A stretch of 9,007 nt of DNA from Chlamydiota bacterium (lineage in GTDB: Bacteria; Auribacterota; UBA3054; B51-G9), in assembly GCA_003648225.1 (NCBI GenBank), contig QMOL01000100.1:1-9007 (forward strand). The letters are read 5' to 3'. Below are positions 1 through 6,197 of the stretch, piece after piece (position 1 is the first letter of the stretch; each line of letters opens with the position of its first letter). The position numbers and the translations under genes are program-made. The notes below the pieces were generated by a model. It saw nothing but the letters and a program-made list of their open reading frames with translations. It was not told the DNA's origin and searched no databases.

Positions 1-356
1 CCGAGAGTCAGGACATCCCCACCGGTTGTTAATTTAGCGTTTGCTACACCATTATCAAATGTAAAATCACGCGCAGGATGCCACGGATTAATTCGAAATG
101 CGCAACTAGAAGCATCGGGCAGATCAAGTTCGCCACACGTAGCGCCATCGAAAGGCAGATACAGGGTGTAAGTAGCTGAACCATATCCATTATTTAAAAT
201 TGCTTTATCGCCGGCGGCGGGAACCTGTGAAGGATCCCAGTTACCTGCTATATCCCAAGTTGCGTTGTTTACGGTTTGTGTCCAAGTGATATCTGTTGCG
301 AAAGCGGCAGTACAGGCAACGAGAACACAAGTAGTTAAAATAATTAGTTTTTTCAT
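1..356 (-). CDS. Secreted surface-type protein, N-terminal part (3' end outside window)
   Basis: The reading frame runs from ATG at 356 down to the left edge (118 codons, no stop). The first ~20 residues form a signal peptide: a KK start, a hydrophobic core and an AFA cleavage site before TDITW. The mature part begins with a W-rich pattern: NNATW, then AGNWDPSQVPAAGDKAIL at about residues 34-53. This 'W...NW....VP..GD' pattern is typical of the first unit of beta-helical, autotransporter-like repeat proteins that are abundant and secreted in PVC bacteria. The start is supported by an AGGAGA ribosome site (366-361) five bases upstream and by a consensus promoter at 420-449. It is divergent from the regulator. 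No enzymatic motif is visible, so the function (adhesin, cell-surface structure or sorted exoprotein) cannot be decided. The C-terminus, where a PEP-CTERM-type or autotransporter domain would lie, is not in the window. Confidence 0.82.
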   Translation of the reverse strand, partial: MKKLIILTTCVLVACTAAFATDITWTQTVNNATWDIAGNWDPSQVPAAGDKAILNNGYGSATYTLYLPFDGATCGELDLPDASSCAFRINPWHPARDFTFDNGVANAKLTTGGDVLTL

Positions 357-360
357 TTTT

Positions 361-366
361 TCTCCT
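361..366 (-). promoter_or_regulatory. Ribosome binding site of the secreted protein gene
   Basis: AGGAGA on the minus strand, with GGAG ending five bases before the ATG at 356. This is the strongest Shine-Dalgarno in the window and fixes the start of the minus-strand gene. Confidence 0.75.
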
Positions 367-419
367 TTTGTTGAAGTTAATACAATAAAGTTATTAAAAA
401 AAATTTACGTAACGCCAAT

Positions 420-449
420 ATTATACAACTATAGTTGTTGGGATGTCAA
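420..449 (-). promoter_or_regulatory. Sigma-70-type promoter of the secreted protein gene, palindrome in spacer
   Basis: On the minus strand TTGACA (449-444) and TATAAT (425-420) both match the housekeeping consensus, with an 18-bp spacer. Transcription would start near 413 and leave a leader of about 57 bases before the ATG at 356. The 12-bp perfect palindrome CAACTATAGTTG (426-437) lies in the spacer next to the -10 box, where a bound protein would block RNA polymerase. Confidence 0.75.
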
Positions 450-477
450 TAGTTAATTTCCGCAACTAATTATTGCA

Positions 478-487
478 AATTGCGCCA
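478..487 (+). repeat. AATTGCGCCA, copy 1 of an element flanking the regulator gene
   Basis: This 10-mer recurs exactly on the minus strand at 1728-1737, so one copy lies upstream and one downstream of the regulator gene. Copy 1 sits about 30 bp upstream of both the divergent -35 box (444-449) and the regulator's own -35 box. ATTGCAA overlaps its left end (472-478). Confidence 0.3.
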
Positions 488-516
488 TAATGAGATATTG
501 TTCAATATTAAAATCT

Positions 517-545
517 TTGCTTTTATTGTAAAATTTGAGTATAAT
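517..545 (+). promoter_or_regulatory. Probable promoter of the XylR-like regulator gene
   Basis: TTGCTT (517-522) is followed after 17 bp by a perfect TATAAT (540-545). Transcription would start near 552, about 27 bases before the ATG at 579. The -35 box matches only TTG of the consensus. No clear Shine-Dalgarno follows, so the regulator is probably expressed at a low level. Confidence 0.5.
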
Positions 546-578
546 AGCTGTGTTCAGTAAACCAAATCACACATTGCT

Positions 579-1712
579 ATGAATAAAAAAATCCCTAATG
601 TCGCATTAATGTTGCAAATAGAAGCATCGCACGGGCGCAGAATCATGCGCGGAATAATCCAATACGCTCATACTTACGGTCACTGGTATGTTTACACCGC
701 TCAAGGCGTTCCAATGATTACATTAGATAAATTAGTTGAATGGGAAGGCGATGGAATTATCGCAAACATTGGAAACAAAAAACAACTGGAAGCACTTAAG
801 ACTAAAAGAATACCGGTAGTTAACGTCTCTAATACTTTAAAAAAAGTGAATTTACCATCGGTCGTTCATGATGAAGAAGCGATTGGTAAACTGGGAGCGG
901 AACATTTTCTTGAACGCGGATTCAAATATTTCGCGTTCTGCGGCGACTCACGTTTCGCTTGGTCAATAAGAAGAAAAAATGGTTTTGAGCAGGCAATAAA
1001 AGAAGCGGGTTTTATTCCACAGTCATTCTATAATTTCAGACGCGGCGAAAAAAAAGCGTTTGTGCGCTGGATAGAACGGCTGCCGCTTCCTATAGGTTTA
1101 ATGGCTTGTCATGATACACGCGGGCGAATTTTAATTGACATCTGTGAGGAAAAAGGACTGCTTGTTCCTGATGAAGTAGCCGTTCTCGGTGTGGATGATG
1201 ATGAAATGCTGACTCAGCTGCCTTATCCGATGCTTTCGAGTGTAATTCCCGCGGGCGAACGTGTCGGCTATGAAGCTGCGCGTATGCTTAACCAGATAAT
1301 GTCAGGCAAAAAATTACCATCAGACAAAATAATTATCAAACCTGCGGGGATAACCCCGCGTCAATCTTCAAATGTTTTTCCCGTTGACGATCCGGAAGTT
1401 GCGCAAGCGGTAAAATTCATTCGCGACCACGCTTCCAAACCAATTTGGGTCCCTGATATTCTTTCTGAAGTATTAATTCCGCGGCGCACATTGGAACGTC
1501 GATTTCGTGCCGCGCTCGGCAGGTCAATTACAGAAGAAATTATTCGCACACGCATTGAACGCGCAAAGATGCTGTTAAGGGAGACAAATTTGAACATCGC
1601 AAAAATTGCTGTAATGTCCGGCTACACTACTGTCGAACAATTATATCGTGTTTTTCAAAAGAAGGTTGGAGCCAGCCCGGGAGTTTTCCGTTCAGAGTGC
1701 AGGAACAAATGA
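579..1712 (+). CDS. XylR-like AraC-family transcriptional regulator
   Basis: 377 residues, close to the ~390 of E. coli XylR and with the same architecture. Residues 1 to ~265 form a LacI/periplasmic-binding-like ligand domain: PNVALMLQIEASHGRRIMRGI at the start, the VVHDEEAIGKLGAEHFLERG segment at 95-114, and the VAVLGVDDDEM segment at 200-210, ending in ITPRQSS. Residues ~272-373 form the AraC-type DNA-binding domain with two helix-turn-helix motifs. Visible markers are PRRTLERRF (301-309), LGRSITEEI, RIERAKMLL, IAKIAVMSGYTTVEQLYRVF (340-359) and GASPGVF. The ligand is probably a sugar, as in the family, but its identity cannot be read from the sequence. No good ribosome site precedes ATG 579, but the frame and the conserved N-terminus support it. 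The gene lies 160 bp upstream of, and in the same direction as, the transporter-sulfatase operon, which it most likely controls. That link is inference. It could also control the divergent secreted protein. Confidence 0.93.
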   Translation: MNKKIPNVALMLQIEASHGRRIMRGIIQYAHTYGHWYVYTAQGVPMITLDKLVEWEGDGIIANIGNKKQLEALKTKRIPVVNVSNTLKKVNLPSVVHDEEAIGKLGAEHFLERGFKYFAFCGDSRFAWSIRRKNGFEQAIKEAGFIPQSFYNFRRGEKKAFVRWIERLPLPIGLMACHDTRGRILIDICEEKGLLVPDEVAVLGVDDDEMLTQLPYPMLSSVIPAGERVGYEAARMLNQIMSGKKLPSDKIIIKPAGITPRQSSNVFPVDDPEVAQAVKFIRDHASKPIWVPDILSEVLIPRRTLERRFRAALGRSITEEIIRTRIERAKMLLRETNLNIAKIAVMSGYTTVEQLYRVFQKKVGASPGVFRSECRNK

Positions 1713-1724
1713 TTTACTAGATAC

Positions 1725-1737
1725 AATTGGCGCAATT
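1725..1737 (-). repeat. AATTGCGCCAATT, copy 2 of the element, here palindromic
   Basis: A 13-base dyad (AATTG-GCG-CAATT on the plus strand) begins 13 bases after the regulator stop and ends 28 bases upstream of the operon -35 box. On the minus strand it starts with the same 10 bases as 478-487. Its distance upstream of the -35 box would suit an activator site, but nothing shows binding directly. Confidence 0.3.
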
Positions 1738-1750
1738 AATCAAAGTCTAT

Positions 1751-1763
1751 GGCGGAAACCGCC
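1751..1763. promoter_or_regulatory. Short GC-rich dyad just upstream of the operon promoter
   Basis: GGCGG-AAA-CCGCC is a perfect 5-bp stem with a 3-base loop, 38 bases after the regulator stop and 2 bases before the -35 box. It has no T-tract, so it is a poor intrinsic terminator. It could be an operator half-site pair or a weak transcript end. The role is not determined. Confidence 0.35.
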
Positions 1764-1765
1764 TC

Positions 1766-1795
1766 TTGACAATATCAATACCGTTGTTCTATAAT
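1766..1795 (+). promoter_or_regulatory. Sigma-70-type promoter of the transporter-sulfatase operon
   Basis: TTGACA (1766-1771) and TATAAT (1790-1795) both match consensus, with an 18-bp spacer. This is the same geometry as the divergent promoter at 420-449. Transcription would start near 1802, giving a leader of about 70 bases before ATG 1873. The spacer contains ATCAATACCG (1774-1783), a copy of the element described at 1774-1846. So strong a core promoter suggests control mainly by repression or anti-repression. Confidence 0.8.
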
Positions 1796-1846
1796 GTGAT
1801 TCAAAATATTGCAATCAAATACCGCACACAGAACCGGTTATTTGAT
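1774..1846. repeat. Three copies of an ATCAA(A)TA(A)CCG element: candidate operator
   Basis: Copy 1 is ATCAATACCG at 1774-1783, inside the promoter spacer. Copy 2 is ATCAAATACCG at 1814-1824. Copy 3 is inverted at 1835-1846 and reads ATCAAATAACCG on the minus strand. Copies 1 and 2 are direct repeats 40 bp apart, about four helical turns. Copies 2 and 3 form an imperfect dyad with a one-base bulge around a 10-base centre, which would also fold as a stem-loop in the leader RNA. The arrangement fits binding by a dimeric regulator such as the adjacent XylR-like protein. Which protein binds is inference. Confidence 0.45.
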
Positions 1847-1872
1847 GTTAATCATTAATCGGAAAATATAGT

Positions 1873-3975
1873 ATGAATATGCATTTTATAGACTGGTTGA
1901 TTGTTGCAACAGTATTGACAGTTATAATTTGGGCGGCGGTTTCAACTAAGAAATTTACAAAAAGTGTGGCGGATTTTCTGGCTGCCAATCGTTGCGCGGG
2001 ACGGTATCTTATTTGTGTGTCGGAGGGAATGGCCGGCCTTGGAGCAATAAGTGTGATCGCTTTTTTTGAAATGTATTATAATGCCGGATTTACTGCGCTT
2101 TGGTGGATGATGCTGATGACTCCGCTGTGGCTTTTCATTTCTTTATCAGGATTTGTAATATACCGGTTCAGGGAAACTCGCGCTTTTACGATGGCTCAAT
2201 TTTTTGAGATGAGATACAGCAAATCGGTAAGAATATTTGCAGGAATATTAGTATGGTTGTCAGGAATAATAAATTTCGGAATATTTCCCGCGGTTGGCGC
2301 GCGCTTCTTCATTTATTTTTGCGGATTGCCTGATTATTTTACAATACTCGGGATACACATCCCGACCTTTACGGCATTAATATTTATTTTATTGTCTATA
2401 TCGTTGATGTTTACATTTCTTGGTGGTCAAATAGCGGTAATAGTCACTGATTTTTTACAGGGAATGTTCAGTAATATAGTATTTTTAACAATCATAATTC
2501 TTTTCTTTTTTCTATTTGATTGGTCAACGGTAATTGAAACACTTAAAACAAACGCACCGGTTAATGCGTCGTTAATACATCCGTTTCATACAAGTAAAGT
2601 TGATGGATTTAATTTCTTCTTTTTTATAATTGGCGCGTTGCTGTCTGTTTATGGTGTGCGCGCGTGGCAAGGTTCGCAAGGATACAACTGTTCAGCAAAG
2701 TCTGCGCATGAAGCGAGAATGGCCGGAATACTGGGAGCATGGCGGGTGATTGCTCAAACGTTGTTTATGGTTTTACTGCCTGTTGGCGCTTATGTAATAT
2801 TGCATAACGCAAGCTTCGCCGGAATCGCCACGCAAGCAAAAGAAGCCATCGCAATAGCGGGTGCGACAAACGGGCAGTTAGCAGAACAAATGACAGTACC
2901 TATAACATTAGCCAAATTTTTACCAATAGGTATTACAGGATTATTATGCGCCGCAATGCTATGCGCGTTTATTTCCACACACGATACGTATTTACACTCT
3001 TGGGGAAGTATATTTGTGCAAGATGTAATTCTACCGTTTCGGAAAAAACCGTTTTCACCCAAAACACATATCTGGCTGTTACGGGCATCAATATTATTTG
3101 TTGCAATTTTTATTTTTATGTGGAGTCATTTGTTTCGCCAAAGTCAACATATAGCCATGTTTTTCGCGATTACAGGCGCAATTTGGCTCGGTGGCGCGGG
3201 CGCGGTAATTATCGGAGGCCTGTACTGGAGAAGAGGAACAACTTTCGGCGCATTCGCGGCGTTGATAACCGGCTGCACCATCGCGGTGGGAGGAATATTA
3301 TTACAACAAAGCTGGCCAAATCATCTATACTCATGGCTGACAACAAACGCACCGGGAGTGCTAGATACATTTAAAAATATTGTAGAAGGAATTTCGGCAC
3401 GTGTTCCGGGGATAAATTGGAAAGTAACGGCTGAAAAGTTCCCTATTGACGGCAGATGGATGAGCTTTTTCGCCGCGATATCGGCGGTAACAATGTATGT
3501 AGCATGTTCATTGATAGAATTAATATTCACGAAAAAAGCTCCGTTTAATCTTGATGAAATGTTACACCGTGGAAAATACGCTGTTGCCGGAGTGCACAAG
3601 CGAAACGTGGTGAAACCGCCAACTGGATTAAGAGCTATATTACCAACAAAGGAATTTACATCAAAAGACAGGCTGATATATTACGCGAATTTAAGTTGGA
3701 CGGTTATCTGGTTCTCTGTTTTTCTTTTCGGCACTATTTACAATTTAACGCACGATGTTACTACAATGGCGTGGGCAACTTTTTGGAAATGGTATGTTCG
3801 TATTTTTGCTATAATATCATTTGGAACCGTATTCTGGTTTTTATCAGGCGGAATAATTGACTTGAAAAATATGTTTAAATTCTTGAATACGGCAAAGAGA
3901 AACTTACTCGATGACGGCATTGTTGTTGATCATCATAACCTTGATGAAAAACCGATTAATCAAAAGGCGAAGTGA
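1873..3975 (+). CDS. Sodium:solute symporter (SSS family), long form
   Basis: 700-residue polytopic inner-membrane protein of the SSF/LeuT-fold family, expected to couple Na+ entry to uptake of a sugar or other small solute. Family signatures in order: ADFLAANRCAGR near the first helices (33-44); FTMAQFFEMRY (105-115), matching the family's 'T..e.le.RY' element; GGQIAVIVTDFLQGM (184-198), the classic helix 5 signature; GITGLLCAAMLCAFISTHDT (353-372), where S368 and T369 sit at the Na2 sodium-site position; then GAGAVIIGGLYWRRG (441-455). About 14-15 membrane segments are expected. It is longer than typical members (500-600), with an extended loop (~476-527), a hydrophilic loop (~553-604) and two extra C-terminal helices. 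ATG 1873 has a weak GGA nine bases upstream; ATG 1879 is possible. It is the first gene after the promoter and ends in a TGATG overlap with the lipoprotein gene. Genomic context suggests a sugar or sugar derivative released by the downstream enzymes. Confidence 0.92.
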   Translation: MNMHFIDWLIVATVLTVIIWAAVSTKKFTKSVADFLAANRCAGRYLICVSEGMAGLGAISVIAFFEMYYNAGFTALWWMMLMTPLWLFISLSGFVIYRFRETRAFTMAQFFEMRYSKSVRIFAGILVWLSGIINFGIFPAVGARFFIYFCGLPDYFTILGIHIPTFTALIFILLSISLMFTFLGGQIAVIVTDFLQGMFSNIVFLTIIILFFFLFDWSTVIETLKTNAPVNASLIHPFHTSKVDGFNFFFFIIGALLSVYGVRAWQGSQGYNCSAKSAHEARMAGILGAWRVIAQTLFMVLLPVGAYVILHNASFAGIATQAKEAIAIAGATNGQLAEQMTVPITLAKFLPIGITGLLCAAMLCAFISTHDTYLHSWGSIFVQDVILPFRKKPFSPKTHIWLLRASILFVAIFIFMWSHLFRQSQHIAMFFAITGAIWLGGAGAVIIGGLYWRRGTTFGAFAALITGCTIAVGGILLQQSWPNHLYSWLTTNAPGVLDTFKNIVEGISARVPGINWKVTAEKFPIDGRWMSFFAAISAVTMYVACSLIELIFTKKAPFNLDEMLHRGKYAVAGVHKRNVVKPPTGLRAILPTKEFTSKDRLIYYANLSWTVIWFSVFLFGTIYNLTHDVTTMAWATFWKWYVRIFAIISFGTVFWFLSGGIIDLKNMFKFLNTAKRNLLDDGIVVDHHNLDEKPINQKAK

Positions 3976-4724
3976 TGAAAAAGATTTTTTTATTAATTTT
4001 AATAATTTTTATCTCGGGCTGCGCGGGCATCCCGCACGAAACAAAAGAGAATCCGAAAGTTTTCTCAGCAAAATCCGCAGAGGCACCGGTTAAAATTGAC
4101 GGAAAACTTGATGATGCGGTCTGGAAAAAAGCAAAAATTTATAAATTAAATCTCGCGAAAAACAAAACCGATAAGGGTAAAAAATTAAATGAAGCAGGCG
4201 AAATCCAATTTGCCTGGGATAAAAATTATTTTTATCTCGGCATTAAATTTTCCGATTCTGATATCATCGCGGGTGGAAAATCAAATCAAATTAAACATTA
4301 CAATTTCGGTGACGTTTGCGAACTGTTTTTAAAACCGGAAGGCAATTCCTGGTACTGGGAATTATACGTGACTCCGGCAAACAAAAAAAGCTCGTTGTTC
4401 ATTCCAGGCTGCGGCCGCGTTGGCTTACAGCAGAATTTCGATTATAAATGCGGATTAAAAGTAGCTGCAAAATGTAGCGGAACACTTAATAATTGGAAGG
4501 ACAAAGATAAATACTGGACTGCCGAAATGGCTATGCCGGTGAAAAACCTAACTGAAAAAGGTGACAAATTCGGTCCCGGAAGCGAATGGAGAGTTTTAGT
4601 TTCGCGATATAATTACGGAAGATATTTTAAAGAAAAGGGAGCTGAATTAAGTTCAGCACCCCAACTTTCATCAGAGAATTTTCATCTTTTGAAAGAATTT
4701 GCTAAGATAAAATTTAACAGGTAA
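3975..4724 (+). CDS. CBM9-like carbohydrate-binding lipoprotein
   Basis: 249 residues from ATG 3975. GTG at 3972 is possible, but ATG has AAGG seven bases upstream and overlaps the transporter stop as TGATG. The N-terminus is a lipoprotein signal: MKK, a hydrophobic run, then lipobox ISGC with the acylated cysteine at 16 and Ala at +2, which suggests outer-membrane rather than inner-membrane retention. The rest is one CBM9-like domain, with VKIDGKLDDAVWKKA (39-53), IQFAWDKNYFYLGIKFSDSD (77-96), DVCELFLKP (113-121), WELYVTP (128-134), WTAEMAMP (181-188), EWRVLVSRYNYG (204-215) and the closing FHLLKEFAKIKF segment. This beta-sandwich family binds carbohydrate in known cases. No catalytic motif is seen. 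It may hold glycan fragments at the cell envelope for the exported sulfatase and GH20-like enzyme. The ligand is unknown. Position between transporter and sulfatase ties it to the same pathway. Confidence 0.85.
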   Translation: MKKIFLLILIIFISGCAGIPHETKENPKVFSAKSAEAPVKIDGKLDDAVWKKAKIYKLNLAKNKTDKGKKLNEAGEIQFAWDKNYFYLGIKFSDSDIIAGGKSNQIKHYNFGDVCELFLKPEGNSWYWELYVTPANKKSSLFIPGCGRVGLQQNFDYKCGLKVAAKCSGTLNNWKDKDKYWTAEMAMPVKNLTEKGDKFGPGSEWRVLVSRYNYGRYFKEKGAELSSAPQLSSENFHLLKEFAKIKFNR

Positions 4725-4727
4725 AAA

Positions 4728-6197
4728 GTGCCGAAAAGAAAAAAAATAGTTTTTATAATTACTGATACGCAAGGAGCTAATGTTATCGGCTGTTACGGCA
4801 ATCCCGCAATGAAAACACCAAATATCGATCGCCTTGCCACTTCGGGATTAAAGTTTGACCGGGCATACACCACATCCCCGGTGTGCGGGCCCGCGCGCGC
4901 GGGGATTTTTACGGGTACATATCCACACACCGCAGGCGTTTGGGGGAACAACATCCCGCTTGGCAAAAACATAAAAACAATCGGCGAACGATTAAGCGAC
5001 AACGGTTTTCATACAGCATATATCGGAAAGTGGCATCTTGACGGGTTTGATTATTTCGGCACAGGTAAATGCCCGAACGGCTGGGATGAAAATTATTGGT
5101 TTGATATGAGATGTTTCCTTGAAGAAATGCCGCCGGAACTTCGTGAATTATCACGTCAATTAGACTCCCCCGAAAAAATTCATGAAAATAATATCACCGA
5201 AGAATTTACTTTTGCTCACAAATGTACCGACCGCGCGATAGATTTTCTATCGAAAACAAATGACGAAAACTTTCTCCTTGTTGTTTCTTATGATGAACCG
5301 CACGGCCCGTTTACTTGCCCGCCGCCATTTTGTGATATGTATAAAAATTATGAATATACACTTCCTGAAAACGCGTTTGATTCTCTTGAAAACAAGCCGG
5401 AACATCAGAAAGAATGGGCAGCAACTATAAACCATAATTTTAAAAAAATAAAAAGTCCAATGTATTTCGGCTGTAACTCTTTTGTGGATTATGAAATTGG
5501 CCGCGTAACTGATGCAGTTAATAATTTTGCTCCGGACGCGATGATAATATACACTTCCGACCATGGAACTCCTTTGTTATCTCACGGGCTTAGTTCCAAA
5601 GGTCCGGCAATGTATGAAGAAACTACGCGAATACCATTAATTATTCGACAGGAAGAACTGACTCAAGCAGGAAGCGTCTGTGAGTTTCCGGTATCTCATA
5701 TTGACCTCATGCCGACAATTTTTGATTTTGCGAACATTGAAATTCCGGATTTTCTCGAAGGAAAAAGCATGCTGAAAACATTGGAAAATCCCAAACTGAA
5801 ACCAAACGATGTCATCTTTATGGAATTTAATCGTTACGAAGTTGACCATGACGGCTGGGGCGGTTTTCAGCCAATAAGATGCGCGTTCGACGGAAGACAC
5901 AAACTCGTAATAAATCTTCATTACACAGATGAATTATATGATTTAAAAAATGACCCCGGCGAAATGGAAAATTTAATTAACTCTGAAAATTATATTGACA
6001 TTAGAGAAAAATTACATGATAAATTACTTGACTGGATGGCAGAAACAAGAGATCCGTTCAGAGGACCGATTTGGGAAAGACGTCAATGGAAAAAGGAGTT
6101 AAAATTGAAATGGAACGGAGAAACACGACTGCGTCCTGATGACGGTTATTCCCCACAGGTATTTGATTATTTAACAGGAACCCCACCAAAAAAATGA
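4728..6197 (+). CDS. Type I (S1) sulfatase, cytoplasmic
   Basis: 489 residues beginning with GTG, which lies 3 nt after the lipoprotein stop. AGG at 4719-4721 supplies the ribosome site, and no upstream alternative exists. It lacks a signal peptide, since the first beta-strand (KKIVFIITDTQG) starts at residue 5. The sulfatase signature is CGPAR (53-57) followed by AGIFTG. C53 is the residue converted to formylglycine. Other catalytic positions are present: D13, K101 and H103 in GKWHL, H192 in DEPHGPF, D278-H279 in TSDHG and K291 in SSKGPAMYEE. The second metal-ligand Asp common in the family is Thr here (TDTQ). The C-terminal subdomain (from ~360) ends with the usual LYDLKNDPGEMENL motif (403-416). 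The reaction is hydrolysis of a sulfate ester, with Ca2+, on an unidentified, probably imported small substrate. A formylglycine-generating enzyme or anaerobic sulfatase-maturase must be encoded elsewhere. A phosphonate-monoester-hydrolase-like activity is a less likely alternative. Confidence 0.92.
   Translation: MPKRKKIVFIITDTQGANVIGCYGNPAMKTPNIDRLATSGLKFDRAYTTSPVCGPARAGIFTGTYPHTAGVWGNNIPLGKNIKTIGERLSDNGFHTAYIGKWHLDGFDYFGTGKCPNGWDENYWFDMRCFLEEMPPELRELSRQLDSPEKIHENNITEEFTFAHKCTDRAIDFLSKTNDENFLLVVSYDEPHGPFTCPPPFCDMYKNYEYTLPENAFDSLENKPEHQKEWAATINHNFKKIKSPMYFGCNSFVDYEIGRVTDAVNNFAPDAMIIYTSDHGTPLLSHGLSSKGPAMYEETTRIPLIIRQEELTQAGSVCEFPVSHIDLMPTIFDFANIEIPDFLEGKSMLKTLENPKLKPNDVIFMEFNRYEVDHDGWGGFQPIRCAFDGRHKLVINLHYTDELYDLKNDPGEMENLINSENYIDIREKLHDKLLDWMAETRDPFRGPIWERRQWKKELKLKWNGETRLRPDDGYSPQVFDYLTGTPPKK
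6188..6194 (+). other. A7 slippery run at the sulfatase-sulfatase junction
   Basis: Seven consecutive A bases are read as A-AAA-AAA in the frame of the first sulfatase and lie directly against its TGA stop. The next gene's ATG uses the last A and is in the -1 frame. See the finding on possible frameshifting. The more ordinary reading is an A-rich stop-start overlap that helps reinitiation. Confidence 0.4.

Noticed and set aside
265..456. A 63-codon plus-strand frame across the divergent intergenic region
   Set aside because: It is antisense to the signal peptide of the minus-strand gene and crosses that gene's promoter and leader. It has no family features and no ribosome site.
549..573. CRP-like site TGTGT...ACACA before the regulator start
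   Set aside because: The arms are 5 bp with a 15-base centre, far from the 6-base spacing of CRP sites, and only the ends match. Probably chance.
1751..1763. Intrinsic terminator of the regulator gene
   Set aside because: The stem is only 5 bp and is followed by TCTTGACA rather than a T-tract. It is kept only as a dyad of unknown role.
2946..3374. A 142-codon plus-strand frame inside the transporter gene
   Set aside because: It lies wholly within the conserved SSS reading frame, and its product is Arg/Cys/Tyr-rich without a recognisable domain. It is an overlapping shadow.
5247..5564. A 105-codon minus-strand frame inside the first sulfatase
   Set aside because: It is antisense to conserved sulfatase sequence, with no promoter or ribosome site and low-complexity basic/aromatic content.
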